NCBI GenBank assembly: GCA_937871735.1
Contig: CALMOI010000327.1
Span: forward strand, 1 to 7,558
DNA: 7,558 nucleotides
From: an uncultured Comamonadaceae bacterium
Lineage (GTDB): Bacteria; Pseudomonadota; Gammaproteobacteria; Burkholderiales; Burkholderiaceae_C
Direction of reading: 5' to 3'
Every line of letters begins with the position of its first letter. Position 1 is the first letter of the stretch. The notes beneath the pieces are model-generated. The model did no database searches. It was given only the letters and a program-made list of their open reading frames with translations, and was not told the DNA's origin. Of the stretch, positions 1-5,685 are shown piece by piece. The translations under genes and the position numbers were made by a program.

Positions 1-1000
1 ACTTCTTGCCCCAGCACAGATCCATGCCGACCTTGGTGTCCTTGCTGTCCACACCTGCCACGGCCTTGCTGGCGATCAGGGTCACGCCGGTATCGGTGTA
101 GCCGCTGACCTTCTTGCCGGTCTTGGCGTATTCCACGCCTGCGGCCACGCCCATCGCGGCCATCTTCAGCGGGTATTGCTGGCTGGTGGCGGCAATCATG
201 CCGGCGGCGGTGTCGCGGATGCCTTGGCAGCCACCGTCCACGGAAACAATGGTCACGCCCTTTTCTTTACCGGCCTTCTTCAGCGCGTTGTAAGCACCAG
301 CGGCGGCGGGTTCATTGATGGTGTAGACCAAGTTGATGTCGGGGTTCTTTTGCAGGCAGTTTTCCATGGCGGTTTGGCCCTTGGCTTGGTCGCCGTAGCT
401 GTCGGCCATGCAGACGATGGCGGCGTCTTTAGACAGTTCGTTGGATTTGGCATCTGCCGCATTCAGGCCGAAACCCTTCATGAAGCCGTTGTGGCGCTGC
501 GCGCCCACCGGGTGGCCGGGGAACAAGTCCAGCGTGGCGATCTTGGCGGGCTTGCCAGCCAGCGAGGCTTTGGCGTATTCGCCGATCAGCACACCGGCCT
601 TGTAGTTGTCGGTGGCAAACAGGGCGTCGGTGCCTTCAACCGGGTCGGTGGGGCTGTCCATCGCAATGACCATCACGCCCTTGGCTTGAGCTTTCTTGAT
701 GGCGGGCAGGATGGCCTTGGAGTCGCTGGGCGTGATCAAGATGGTCTTGGCACCGGCGGACACCATGTTTTCCAGCGCAGTGATTTGGCCCGCGTTGTCG
801 CCGTCTTGCTTGCCTGCGCCGGTCAGCAGCTTGGCACCCAGCTTGTGCGCTTCGGCTTGTGCGCCTTCCTTCATCTTCACGAAGAAGGGATTGGTTTCAG
901 TTTTGGTGATCAGGCCGATCACAGGCTCGTTGGCGGCAAAGGCCGAGGATGCGGCCAGCGCCAAAGCGGTCAGGGTGAGGGTGAAACGTGCTGTTTTCAT
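1..1000 (-). CDS. frcB: FrcB-like fructose ABC transporter substrate-binding protein (partial, C-terminus off window)
   Basis: This gene encodes the periplasmic binding protein of a CUT2-class sugar ABC transporter and would capture fructose or a related monosaccharide. The reading frame is open for 333 codons from the ATG at 1000 to the window edge. Residues 1-22 form a signal peptide (charged MKTAR, hydrophobic core, cleavage likely after AFA). The mature protein begins with the type I periplasmic-binding fold: VIGLITKTETNPFF (27-40) and VKMKEGA. Later come DNYKAG (131-136), YTINEPAAAGAYNAL (226-240), IVSVDGGCQG (251-260) and ATSQQYPLKMA (271-281). These segments closely match what I remember of FrcB from the Sinorhizobium frcBCAK fructose system, including a C-terminal CWG, so only a few residues appear to be missing. 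The start is supported by a Shine-Dalgarno sequence. Permease and ATPase genes would be expected just outside the window. Family assignment is strong; the exact sugar (fructose versus ribose or mannose) is inference. Confidence 0.9.
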   Translation of the reverse strand, partial: MKTARFTLTLTALALAASSAFAANEPVIGLITKTETNPFFVKMKEGAQAEAHKLGAKLLTGAGKQDGDNAGQITALENMVSAGAKTILITPSDSKAILPAIKKAQAKGVMVIAMDSPTDPVEGTDALFATDNYKAGVLIGEYAKASLAGKPAKIATLDLFPGHPVGAQRHNGFMKGFGLNAADAKSNELSKDAAIVCMADSYGDQAKGQTAMENCLQKNPDINLVYTINEPAAAGAYNALKKAGKEKGVTIVSVDGGCQGIRDTAAGMIAATSQQYPLKMAAMGVAAGVEYAKTGKKVSGYTDTGVTLIASKAVAGVDSKDTKVGMDLCWGKK

Positions 1001-1007
1001 GGTTTTG

Positions 1008-1012
1008 TCTCC
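1008..1012 (-). promoter_or_regulatory. Ribosome binding site of frcB
   Basis: On the minus strand the sequence GGAGA lies 7 nt before the ATG at 1000. It is a good Shine-Dalgarno match and fixes the frcB start. The divergent kinase gene has no such match in front of its ATG. Confidence 0.7.
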
Positions 1013-1016
1013 GGTT

Positions 1017-1031
1017 TAGGGTTTGTCCCTA
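1017..1031 (-). repeat. Small hairpin in the frcB leader, next to the ribosome binding site
   Basis: TAGGG (1017-1021) and CCCTA (1027-1031) form a perfect 5-bp inverted repeat with a 5-nt loop. In the frcB transcript it would fold about 4 nt before the Shine-Dalgarno sequence. A second short inverted repeat, GGAG (1044-1047) with CTCC (1055-1058), lies further upstream in the leader. Both are short and may be chance; a role in translation or as an operator is only a possibility. Confidence 0.3.
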
Positions 1032-1080
1032 GGTGCTGTGAATGGAGTTTCCGCCTCCGTCGCTTTACGGGCTGGCGTGG

Positions 1081-1109
1081 TTGAAATATAGTTGCCTTCA
1101 CCTTATTAA
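1081..1109 (+). promoter_or_regulatory. Candidate sigma-70 promoter for the PfkB kinase
   Basis: A -35 element TTGAAA (1081-1086, five of six consensus bases) is separated by 17 bp from a -10 element TATTAA (1104-1109, four of six). The transcript would start near 1116, only about 10 nt before the kinase ATG at 1127, so the mRNA would have a very short leader. That fits the lack of a Shine-Dalgarno sequence in front of this gene. Confidence 0.45.
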
Positions 1110-1114
1110 ATCAA
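1085..1114 (-). promoter_or_regulatory. Candidate sigma-70 promoter for frcB
   Basis: Read on the minus strand, a -35 element TTGATT (1114-1109) is followed after 18 bp by a -10 element TATATT (1090-1085). Transcription would begin near 1078 and leave a leader of about 78 nt before the frcB ATG. It shares most of its DNA with the oppositely directed kinase promoter candidate. Assigned by eye from consensus matching only. Confidence 0.5.
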
Positions 1115-1126
1115 GTTGTTTTAGTT

Positions 1127-2158
1127 ATGGAAAACCCTGATTCCGTCCAAATTGCTACCGCTGGCGAAGCTTTGATTGACTTGATTGGCCGCCCCGACGG
1201 TCTGTTCGACCCCTGTTTGGGTGGTGCGGTCTACAACTTGACGCGGGCTTTGGCGCGCCAAGGTGTGGGCACGCTGTACTTGAATCCCTTGTCGTCTGAT
1301 CGTTTTGGTCGGGCGCTGACGCAAATGCTGGTCGATGACGGCGTGCATCTGGCGCAACCCGAGCCGGTGTCGCAAGTCACTTCATTGGCCGTGGTGGGGC
1401 TGACCGCCGAAGGCCACCCGGACTACGCTTTCTACCGCGAAGGCGTGGCCGACCGCCAAGTCAGCGCGCAAGGCATGACCGTCGCTTGCGCTGCCCATGC
1501 GGGCTTGCAAATCGTCTGCACTGGCGCGCTGGCGCTGGATGCGCGTGACGCGGACATCTACCTGCCGTGGTTGGTGGCGCAGCATGCGCAGGGCCGCTGC
1601 GTGGTGGTTGATGCCAATCTGCGCCCCTCGGTGATGGCCGATTTGCCCGCCTACCGCCGCCACGTGCAGCAAATGCTGACGCTGGCCGATGTGGTCAAAG
1701 TCAGCGATGAAGATTTGCTGCACTTGGATGTGCCTGGCCCCACCGTGCTGCACCGCGCACGCCATCTGTTGCAAACCAGCGGCGCACAACTGCTGGCGCT
1801 GACCTTGGGCGCTGAAGGCGCGTGGCTGCTCACCGCTGAGGGCGAATGGCATCTGCGCGAAAGCCGCCCTCTGCAAGTGCTGGACACCGTGGGCGCAGGC
1901 GACAGCTTTTTGGCTGGTTTGCTGGCGGCGCTGCTGGCGCGACAAGCGCAAAGCGGTGGCCCGCTGTTGGCTGATTTGGATGGTGCGACGTGCCTGCAAT
2001 TGCTGGCCCATGCCGTGGCCAGCGCCAGCTTGTGCGTGCAGCAACGCGGCTGTGTGCCGCCCAGTTGGGCGCAAGTGCGCGCTTGGGTGGATGGCGGCGC
2101 GGCTAGTTCGCAGCCCGAACAGGCAGTTGCATCGACACCCGAAGCCCACGCGGCGTAA
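1127..2158 (+). CDS. PfkB-family carbohydrate kinase, probable fructokinase
   Basis: This is a cytoplasmic ribokinase/PfkB-family sugar kinase of 343 residues that would use ATP to phosphorylate an imported sugar, probably fructose to fructose 6-phosphate. Visible family marks are the N-terminal strand IATAGEALIDLIG (9-21), the first PfkB signature with GGAVYN (32-37), DANLRP (162-167, the DxNxR pattern common in fructokinases), LTLGAEGAW (225-233), and the second signature DTVGAGDSF (253-261). In that signature Asp259 is the expected catalytic base and GAGD forms the anion hole. The kinase domain ends around residue 323. The remaining Ala/Gln/Pro-rich tail lies largely in the stretch that overlaps the convergent histidine kinase gene. 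No Shine-Dalgarno sequence precedes the ATG. Its position divergent from an FrcB-like protein supports a fructose role, matching the kinase FrcK of rhizobial frc operons; the exact substrate is inferred. Confidence 0.85.
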   Translation: MENPDSVQIATAGEALIDLIGRPDGLFDPCLGGAVYNLTRALARQGVGTLYLNPLSSDRFGRALTQMLVDDGVHLAQPEPVSQVTSLAVVGLTAEGHPDYAFYREGVADRQVSAQGMTVACAAHAGLQIVCTGALALDARDADIYLPWLVAQHAQGRCVVVDANLRPSVMADLPAYRRHVQQMLTLADVVKVSDEDLLHLDVPGPTVLHRARHLLQTSGAQLLALTLGAEGAWLLTAEGEWHLRESRPLQVLDTVGAGDSFLAGLLAALLARQAQSGGPLLADLDGATCLQLLAHAVASASLCVQQRGCVPPSWAQVRAWVDGGAASSQPEQAVASTPEAHAA

Positions 2159-3524
2159 GCGCCTCCACCCGGGTTTGGCCGTGATGCCGCCAGGTGATTT
2201 CTTGCACGATGGCCAAGCCCAAGCCGCAGCCGCCGGGCTTGTCGCTGCCGCGCCAAAAGCGTTGAAACATCTGCGCCCGCTGCGCTTCGTCCAAGCCGGG
2301 GCCATCGTCTTCGACGCTGAGTTGGGCGGTGCGCTCGTCCAGCGCTTGCACGCTCACCGTGACGATGCTGCCGCTGCCCGCGTAGTGCAGCGCGTTGTCG
2401 ATCAAGTTGTTCAGCGCTTCGCGCAGCAGCAGCGGGGTGCCGGTCATGGGCAGTTGCTCCAGCCCTTCGTAGCCCAAGTCGATGCCCATGTTCAAAGCGC
2501 GGTTGGCCCAGTCGCGGGCCACCTCGCGGGCCAGCGCCGCCAAGTCCACGGTTTGCGTGCTGGCTTGGCGTGCCGCACCCGATTCAGAGCGCGCCAGTTG
2601 CAGCAATTGATGCAGCAAATGCGCGCTGCGCTGGGCGGCGGCCAGCACCTTGTGCAGGCGCTCACGCACCAAGGGTTCTTGGCTTTCGCGCAAGGCCAGT
2701 TCGGTTTGGCCGATCAGCCCGGCCAAGGGCGTGCGCAGTTGGTGGGCCGCATCGTTCAAGAATTGCTTTTCTTTGAGCTGGCCGCGCACCACCGCCTCCA
2801 GCAGCCGGTTGATGGTGCTGGTGAGCGAGTGCACTTCTTGCGGGGCCGATGTCAGCTCAATCGGCAGCAGCGGTTCGGTTCCGGCCTGACTGCTGCGGCC
2901 CGCTTGCTCGATTTGCGCTTCCAGCCGTTTCAAGGGTTGCAGGCCGCGCGTCACGCCCGCGTAGACCAGCGCGCTCAGCACCAAGCCCATCAGCCCCATC
3001 GGCAGCAGCATTTGCGCCAGCAGTTCTTCGGCGATGCGCTCGCGCACCGTCAGGCTTTGCGCCACTTGCACGCGCAGGCGCAGCCGGTCGGGCGCATCGC
3101 CGTAGTCCATTTCCAGCAGGGCGACGCGCACCGGGCGGCCTTCGAGCTTGCCGTGGTAGAGCAAGGGCTCGCCCAGCTCTACCGCGTCAGTGGGCGGCGG
3201 CAGTTTCGAGTTGCCCAGCAAAAATTTGCCCGGCGGCGACGACACCATGTAGCTGATGCGGTCTTGCGGGTCTTGCTCCAAGATGTCTTGCGCGGCCCGT
3301 GGAAAGTCCACCAGCAGACCGTTGCCGGTGGGCTTGATTTGCCGCGCCAGCGCCTTGACCGACTGGGTCAGCGTCTGGTCGATGCCTTTTTCGCCGTTTT
3401 GCAGCGCCACGCGCCACGCCAAAAAACCGCCCGACAACCACAGCACCAGCTGCGGCAGCAGCAGCCACAGCAGCAGTTGCCGCTTGAGCGACACACCGGG
3501 CAAGACGCGGGCAGGATTCGGCAT
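2103..3524 (-). CDS. TctE-type sensor histidine kinase
   Basis: This is the inner-membrane sensor of a two-component system, 473 residues. A first membrane segment (about 15-37) is followed by a periplasmic sensor region (about 38-168) and a second membrane segment (about 172-191). A HAMP-like linker leads to the dimerisation region with FLNDAAHQLRTPLAGL (255-270), where His261 is the phosphoacceptor. The ATPase domain has the N box LNNLIDNALHYA (371-382), the G1 box VEDDGPGL (404-411), the F region MFQRFWRG (419-426) and the G2 box GCGLGLAIV (432-440), so all catalytic boxes are intact. The H-box wording and overall form match the TctE/QseC-like class, whose best-known members sense tricarboxylates. 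It starts 3 nt after the response regulator stop (TAAGCCATG), which suggests translational coupling. Its last 17 or so codons overlap the convergent kinase gene. The signal is unknown; a sugar or its metabolite is suggested by the neighbours. Confidence 0.9.
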   Translation of the reverse strand: MPNPARVLPGVSLKRQLLLWLLLPQLVLWLSGGFLAWRVALQNGEKGIDQTLTQSVKALARQIKPTGNGLLVDFPRAAQDILEQDPQDRISYMVSSPPGKFLLGNSKLPPPTDAVELGEPLLYHGKLEGRPVRVALLEMDYGDAPDRLRLRVQVAQSLTVRERIAEELLAQMLLPMGLMGLVLSALVYAGVTRGLQPLKRLEAQIEQAGRSSQAGTEPLLPIELTSAPQEVHSLTSTINRLLEAVVRGQLKEKQFLNDAAHQLRTPLAGLIGQTELALRESQEPLVRERLHKVLAAAQRSAHLLHQLLQLARSESGAARQASTQTVDLAALAREVARDWANRALNMGIDLGYEGLEQLPMTGTPLLLREALNNLIDNALHYAGSGSIVTVSVQALDERTAQLSVEDDGPGLDEAQRAQMFQRFWRGSDKPGGCGLGLAIVQEITWRHHGQTRVEALTPRGLRVSMQLPVRAAN

Positions 3525-3527
3525 GGC

Positions 3528-4250
3528 TTAGGCGCGGCGCTGTTCCAGCAAATAGCCCAAACCCCGGATGTTGCGGATGGTCAGCCCCGATTGATCCAGC
3601 TTTTTGCGCAATCGGTGGACATACACCTCCAGCGCGTTCGAGTTCACGGTTTGCGCGGTTTGGCCGGGTTCGGGCGGCGCGGCGCGCCAAGCGGCCAGCA
3701 CATCGTCACGGGTCACGACTTCGCCGCTGCGCTGCACCAGCAGCTCCAGCAGCTCCCACTCGCGCTGCGTCAGCTCCAGCGCCTCGTCGCCCAAGTGGGC
3801 TTGCTGCAAAAGCGGGATCAGGCGCAGTGGCCCCAGCATGACGCTGTCGGGCGCGGGCGGCTGGGGCGCGCCTGTGAAGGCGGGCAAGCGCGAGCGCCGC
3901 AGCATGGCTTGCAGCCGGGCGTGCAGCTCTTGCATGTGAAAGGGCTTGGTCATGTAGTCGTCGGCCCCGGCGTTCAGGCCGCGCAGCCGGTCTTCGATGC
4001 TGTCACGCGCCGTCAAGATCAGCACCGGCAGCCCGGCGGTGCGCTCGCGCGCCCAGTTCAACAGGCTCAGGCCATCGGGGCCGGGCAAGCCCAAGTCCAA
4101 GATCAGGCCGTCTACCCCCTGCGCCTCCAGCAACGCGCTGGCCTCGGGCACGCTGCCCGCGCTGCGCACGTCGTAACCGAGTTGCTGCAATTGGCCGCTC
4201 AGGGCGTCGCGCAGCAGTTCGTCGTCTTCGACGATCAGTATCTTGCTCAT
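3528..4250 (-). CDS. OmpR/PhoB-family response regulator (TctD/QseB-like)
   Basis: This DNA-binding response regulator of 240 residues is the partner of the sensor kinase downstream. The receiver domain (about 2-115) has the acidic pair Glu8-Asp9, with Asp10 next to it, phosphoacceptor Asp52 in LILDLGLPGPDG, Thr80 in LTARD and Lys102 in MTKPF. The C-terminal winged-helix domain (about 135-238) shows LTQREWELLELLVQ, the recognition-helix stretch NALEVYVHRLRKKLD and the wing IRNIRGLGYLL. I chose the ATG at 4250; a TTG directly upstream at 4253 would add one residue. Neither start has a Shine-Dalgarno sequence. The gene is divergent from gtsA across 157 bp that contain repeated boxes, so it is a natural candidate to control that cluster and possibly its own expression. 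Function as a response regulator is firm; its targets are inferred. Confidence 0.93.
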   Translation of the reverse strand: MSKILIVEDDELLRDALSGQLQQLGYDVRSAGSVPEASALLEAQGVDGLILDLGLPGPDGLSLLNWARERTAGLPVLILTARDSIEDRLRGLNAGADDYMTKPFHMQELHARLQAMLRRSRLPAFTGAPQPPAPDSVMLGPLRLIPLLQQAHLGDEALELTQREWELLELLVQRSGEVVTRDDVLAAWRAAPPEPGQTAQTVNSNALEVYVHRLRKKLDQSGLTIRNIRGLGYLLEQRRA

Positions 4251-4260
4251 CAATCAAGCA

Positions 4261-4316
4261 TAACAAAGCACTGCGTCCTCTGATCCGTTTGTTAAGGGTA
4301 AGTCCTGATTTGTTAA
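4261..4316. promoter_or_regulatory. Repeated TTTGTTAA boxes, candidate response-regulator operator
   Basis: TTTGTTAA occurs twice as a perfect 8-bp direct repeat (4288-4295 and 4309-4316), with starts 21 bp apart, close to two turns of the helix. An inverted copy, TAACAAA (4261-4267), matches seven bases. CTGAT also precedes both direct copies. OmpR-family regulators usually bind direct repeats on one face of the DNA, so these are reasonable sites for the adjacent response regulator. No clear -35 element is seen for gtsA, as is common at promoters that need an activator. Binding is inferred. Confidence 0.45.
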
Positions 4317-4333
4317 TTAATTAAATTAATTAA
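4313..4333. repeat. Perfect AT-only inverted repeat upstream of gtsA
   Basis: TTAATTAATT (4313-4322) and AATTAATTAA (4324-4333) are exact reverse complements around a central A at 4323. The element overlaps the second TTTGTTAA box and stands out sharply in G+C-rich surroundings. It lies about 75-95 bp before the gtsA start, where the core promoter, an UP element or an operator would be expected. TTAAAT (4321-4326) inside it could serve as a -10 element, but several registers are equally possible. Confidence 0.6.
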
Positions 4334-4349
4334 AGTCTCGGCACCGACG

Positions 4350-4366
4350 CTGGTGACAGGCACCGG
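4350..4366 (+). other. Hairpin in the gtsA leader
   Basis: CTGGTG (4350-4355) can pair with CACCGG (4361-4366), including one G-U pair, around a 5-nt loop. GGCACCG also occurs twice nearby (4340-4346 and 4359-4365), so an alternative fold using the first copy is possible. It sits in the expected 5' untranslated region of gtsA. A role in mRNA stability or translation is only a possibility. Confidence 0.3.
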
Positions 4367-4395
4367 ACGGCGGCAAGACCAACGACAAACTGGAT

Positions 4396-4399
4396 GGAG
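4396..4399 (+). promoter_or_regulatory. Ribosome binding site of gtsA
   Basis: GGAG lies 8 nt before the ATG at 4408 and supports that start, which also gives a complete signal peptide. Confidence 0.7.
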
Positions 4400-4407
4400 A
4401 TGACGGC

Positions 4408-5658
4408 ATGTTGAAATTTTCCAAACTCGCTACAGCGGCGATGACCCTGACCGCCGCGATGGCAGCCCATGCGGGCGAAGTCGAAGTGCTGCACTACTGG
4501 ACTTCTGGCGGCGAAGCCAAGTCCGCCGCAGAGCTCAAGAAAATGATGCAGGCCAAGGGCCACACTTGGCGTGACTTTGCCGTGGCCGGTGGCGGTGGCG
4601 ACAGCGCCATGACCGTGCTCAAGAGTCGTGTGGTCTCGGGCAACCCGCCGTCTGCCGCGCAAGTCAAAGGCCCGGCCATCCAAGAATGGGCCGGTGAAGG
4701 TGTACTGACCCAAATGGACGCACTGGCCAGCGCCGAAAAGTGGGACGACGCCCTACCCAAGGTCGTGGCTGATGTGATGAAGTACAAAGGCCATTACGTG
4801 GCCGCCCCGGTCAACGTGCACCGCGTGAACTGGATGTGGGGCAGCTCTGATGCCCTGAAAAAAGCGGGCATCACCGCCATGCCCAAGACCTGGGACGAGT
4901 TCTTTGTTGATGCCGACAAGCTCAAAGCCGCTGGCCTGATTCCTGTGGCACACGGCGGTCAAAACTGGCAAGACTTCACCACCTTTGAATCGGTGGTGCT
5001 GGGTGTGGGCGGTGCCAAGTTCTACCAAGACGCCTTCGTCAAGCTCGACGACAAGGCGCTGACCAGCGACACCATGAAGAAGTCGCTGGAAACCTTCCGC
5101 CGCATCAAGTCCTACACCGACGCTGCCGCCCCAGGCCGCGACTGGAACTTGGCCACCGCCATGCTGATTCAAGGCAAAGCCGGTTTCCAACTGATGGGTG
5201 ACTGGGCCAAGGGCGAATTCATCGCCGCTGGCAAGGCTCCGGGCAAGGACTTCATGTGCGCCGCCGCTCCTGGCACGGCCAAGTCCTACACCTTCAACGT
5301 GGACTCGTTCATCTTGTTCAAGCTCAAAGATGCGGGCGCGCAAAAGGCCCAATCTGATTTGGCCAGCGCCATCATGAGCCCGGCTTTCCAAGAAGTGTTC
5401 AACCTGAACAAGGGCTCCATTCCCGTGCGTCTGGGCATGAAGATGGACAAGTTTGACGACTGCGCCAAGCTGTCCAGCAAGGACTTCGTCGAGTCGGCCA
5501 AGACCGGCGGTTTGGTGCCCAGCGTGGCCCACGGCATGGCGATTTCGCCTGCTGCTGAAGGCGCGATCAAAGACGCTGTCAGCCAGTTCTGGAACGACGA
5601 CAAGATCACCGTGGCCGATGCCATGAAGAAGATCGCCAGCGCCGCCAAGACCAAGTAA
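4408..5658 (+). CDS. gtsA: GtsA-like glucose/mannose-type ABC transporter substrate-binding protein
   Basis: This is the periplasmic binding protein of a CUT1-class ABC importer, 416 residues, probably for glucose and perhaps mannose. Residues 1-22 are a signal peptide, with cleavage likely after AHA. The mature protein opens with EVEVLHYWTSGGE (24-36). It then has VAGGGGDSAMTVLKSR (59-74), GNPPSAAQVKGPAIQEWA (78-95), PVNVHRVNWMW (134-144), AHGGQNWQDFT (181-191), GRDWN (243-247), MGDWAKGE (263-270), NKGSIPVR (334-341) and a closing SVAHGMA (372-378). These segments agree with what I remember of Pseudomonas GtsA. Two cysteines, Cys284 and Cys352, fall where that family has a pair and could form a periplasmic disulfide. 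It is followed after 27 nt by a LamB-type porin and then by a GtsB-like permease, which agrees with the assignment. The family is clear; the sugar is inferred from it. Confidence 0.92.
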   Translation: MLKFSKLATAAMTLTAAMAAHAGEVEVLHYWTSGGEAKSAAELKKMMQAKGHTWRDFAVAGGGGDSAMTVLKSRVVSGNPPSAAQVKGPAIQEWAGEGVLTQMDALASAEKWDDALPKVVADVMKYKGHYVAAPVNVHRVNWMWGSSDALKKAGITAMPKTWDEFFVDADKLKAAGLIPVAHGGQNWQDFTTFESVVLGVGGAKFYQDAFVKLDDKALTSDTMKKSLETFRRIKSYTDAAAPGRDWNLATAMLIQGKAGFQLMGDWAKGEFIAAGKAPGKDFMCAAAPGTAKSYTFNVDSFILFKLKDAGAQKAQSDLASAIMSPAFQEVFNLNKGSIPVRLGMKMDKFDDCAKLSSKDFVESAKTGGLVPSVAHGMAISPAAEGAIKDAVSQFWNDDKITVADAMKKIASAAKTK

Positions 5659-5685
5659 GCCCAAGTTAACAAGAGACAACAGACC

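Noticed and set aside
176..1084. Plus-strand open frame of about 302 codons opposite frcB
   Set aside because: Starts at TTG, is Gly/His-rich without any motif, and covers a strongly supported binding-protein gene and its promoter region.
1382..2305. Minus-strand open frame of about 307 codons opposite the PfkB kinase
   Set aside because: Antisense to a kinase with both PfkB signatures and without any recognisable domain of its own.
4251..4253. TTG as the start codon of the response regulator
   Set aside because: It would add only one residue before an ATG that gives the usual MSKILIVEDD beginning; the ATG at 4250 is preferred.
1956..4283. Plus-strand open frame of about 775 codons running opposite both two-component genes
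   Set aside because: It is antisense to two genes with complete catalytic motifs, is extremely rich in Gln, Arg, His and Ala, and has no recognisable domain. High G+C codon bias on the other strand explains it.
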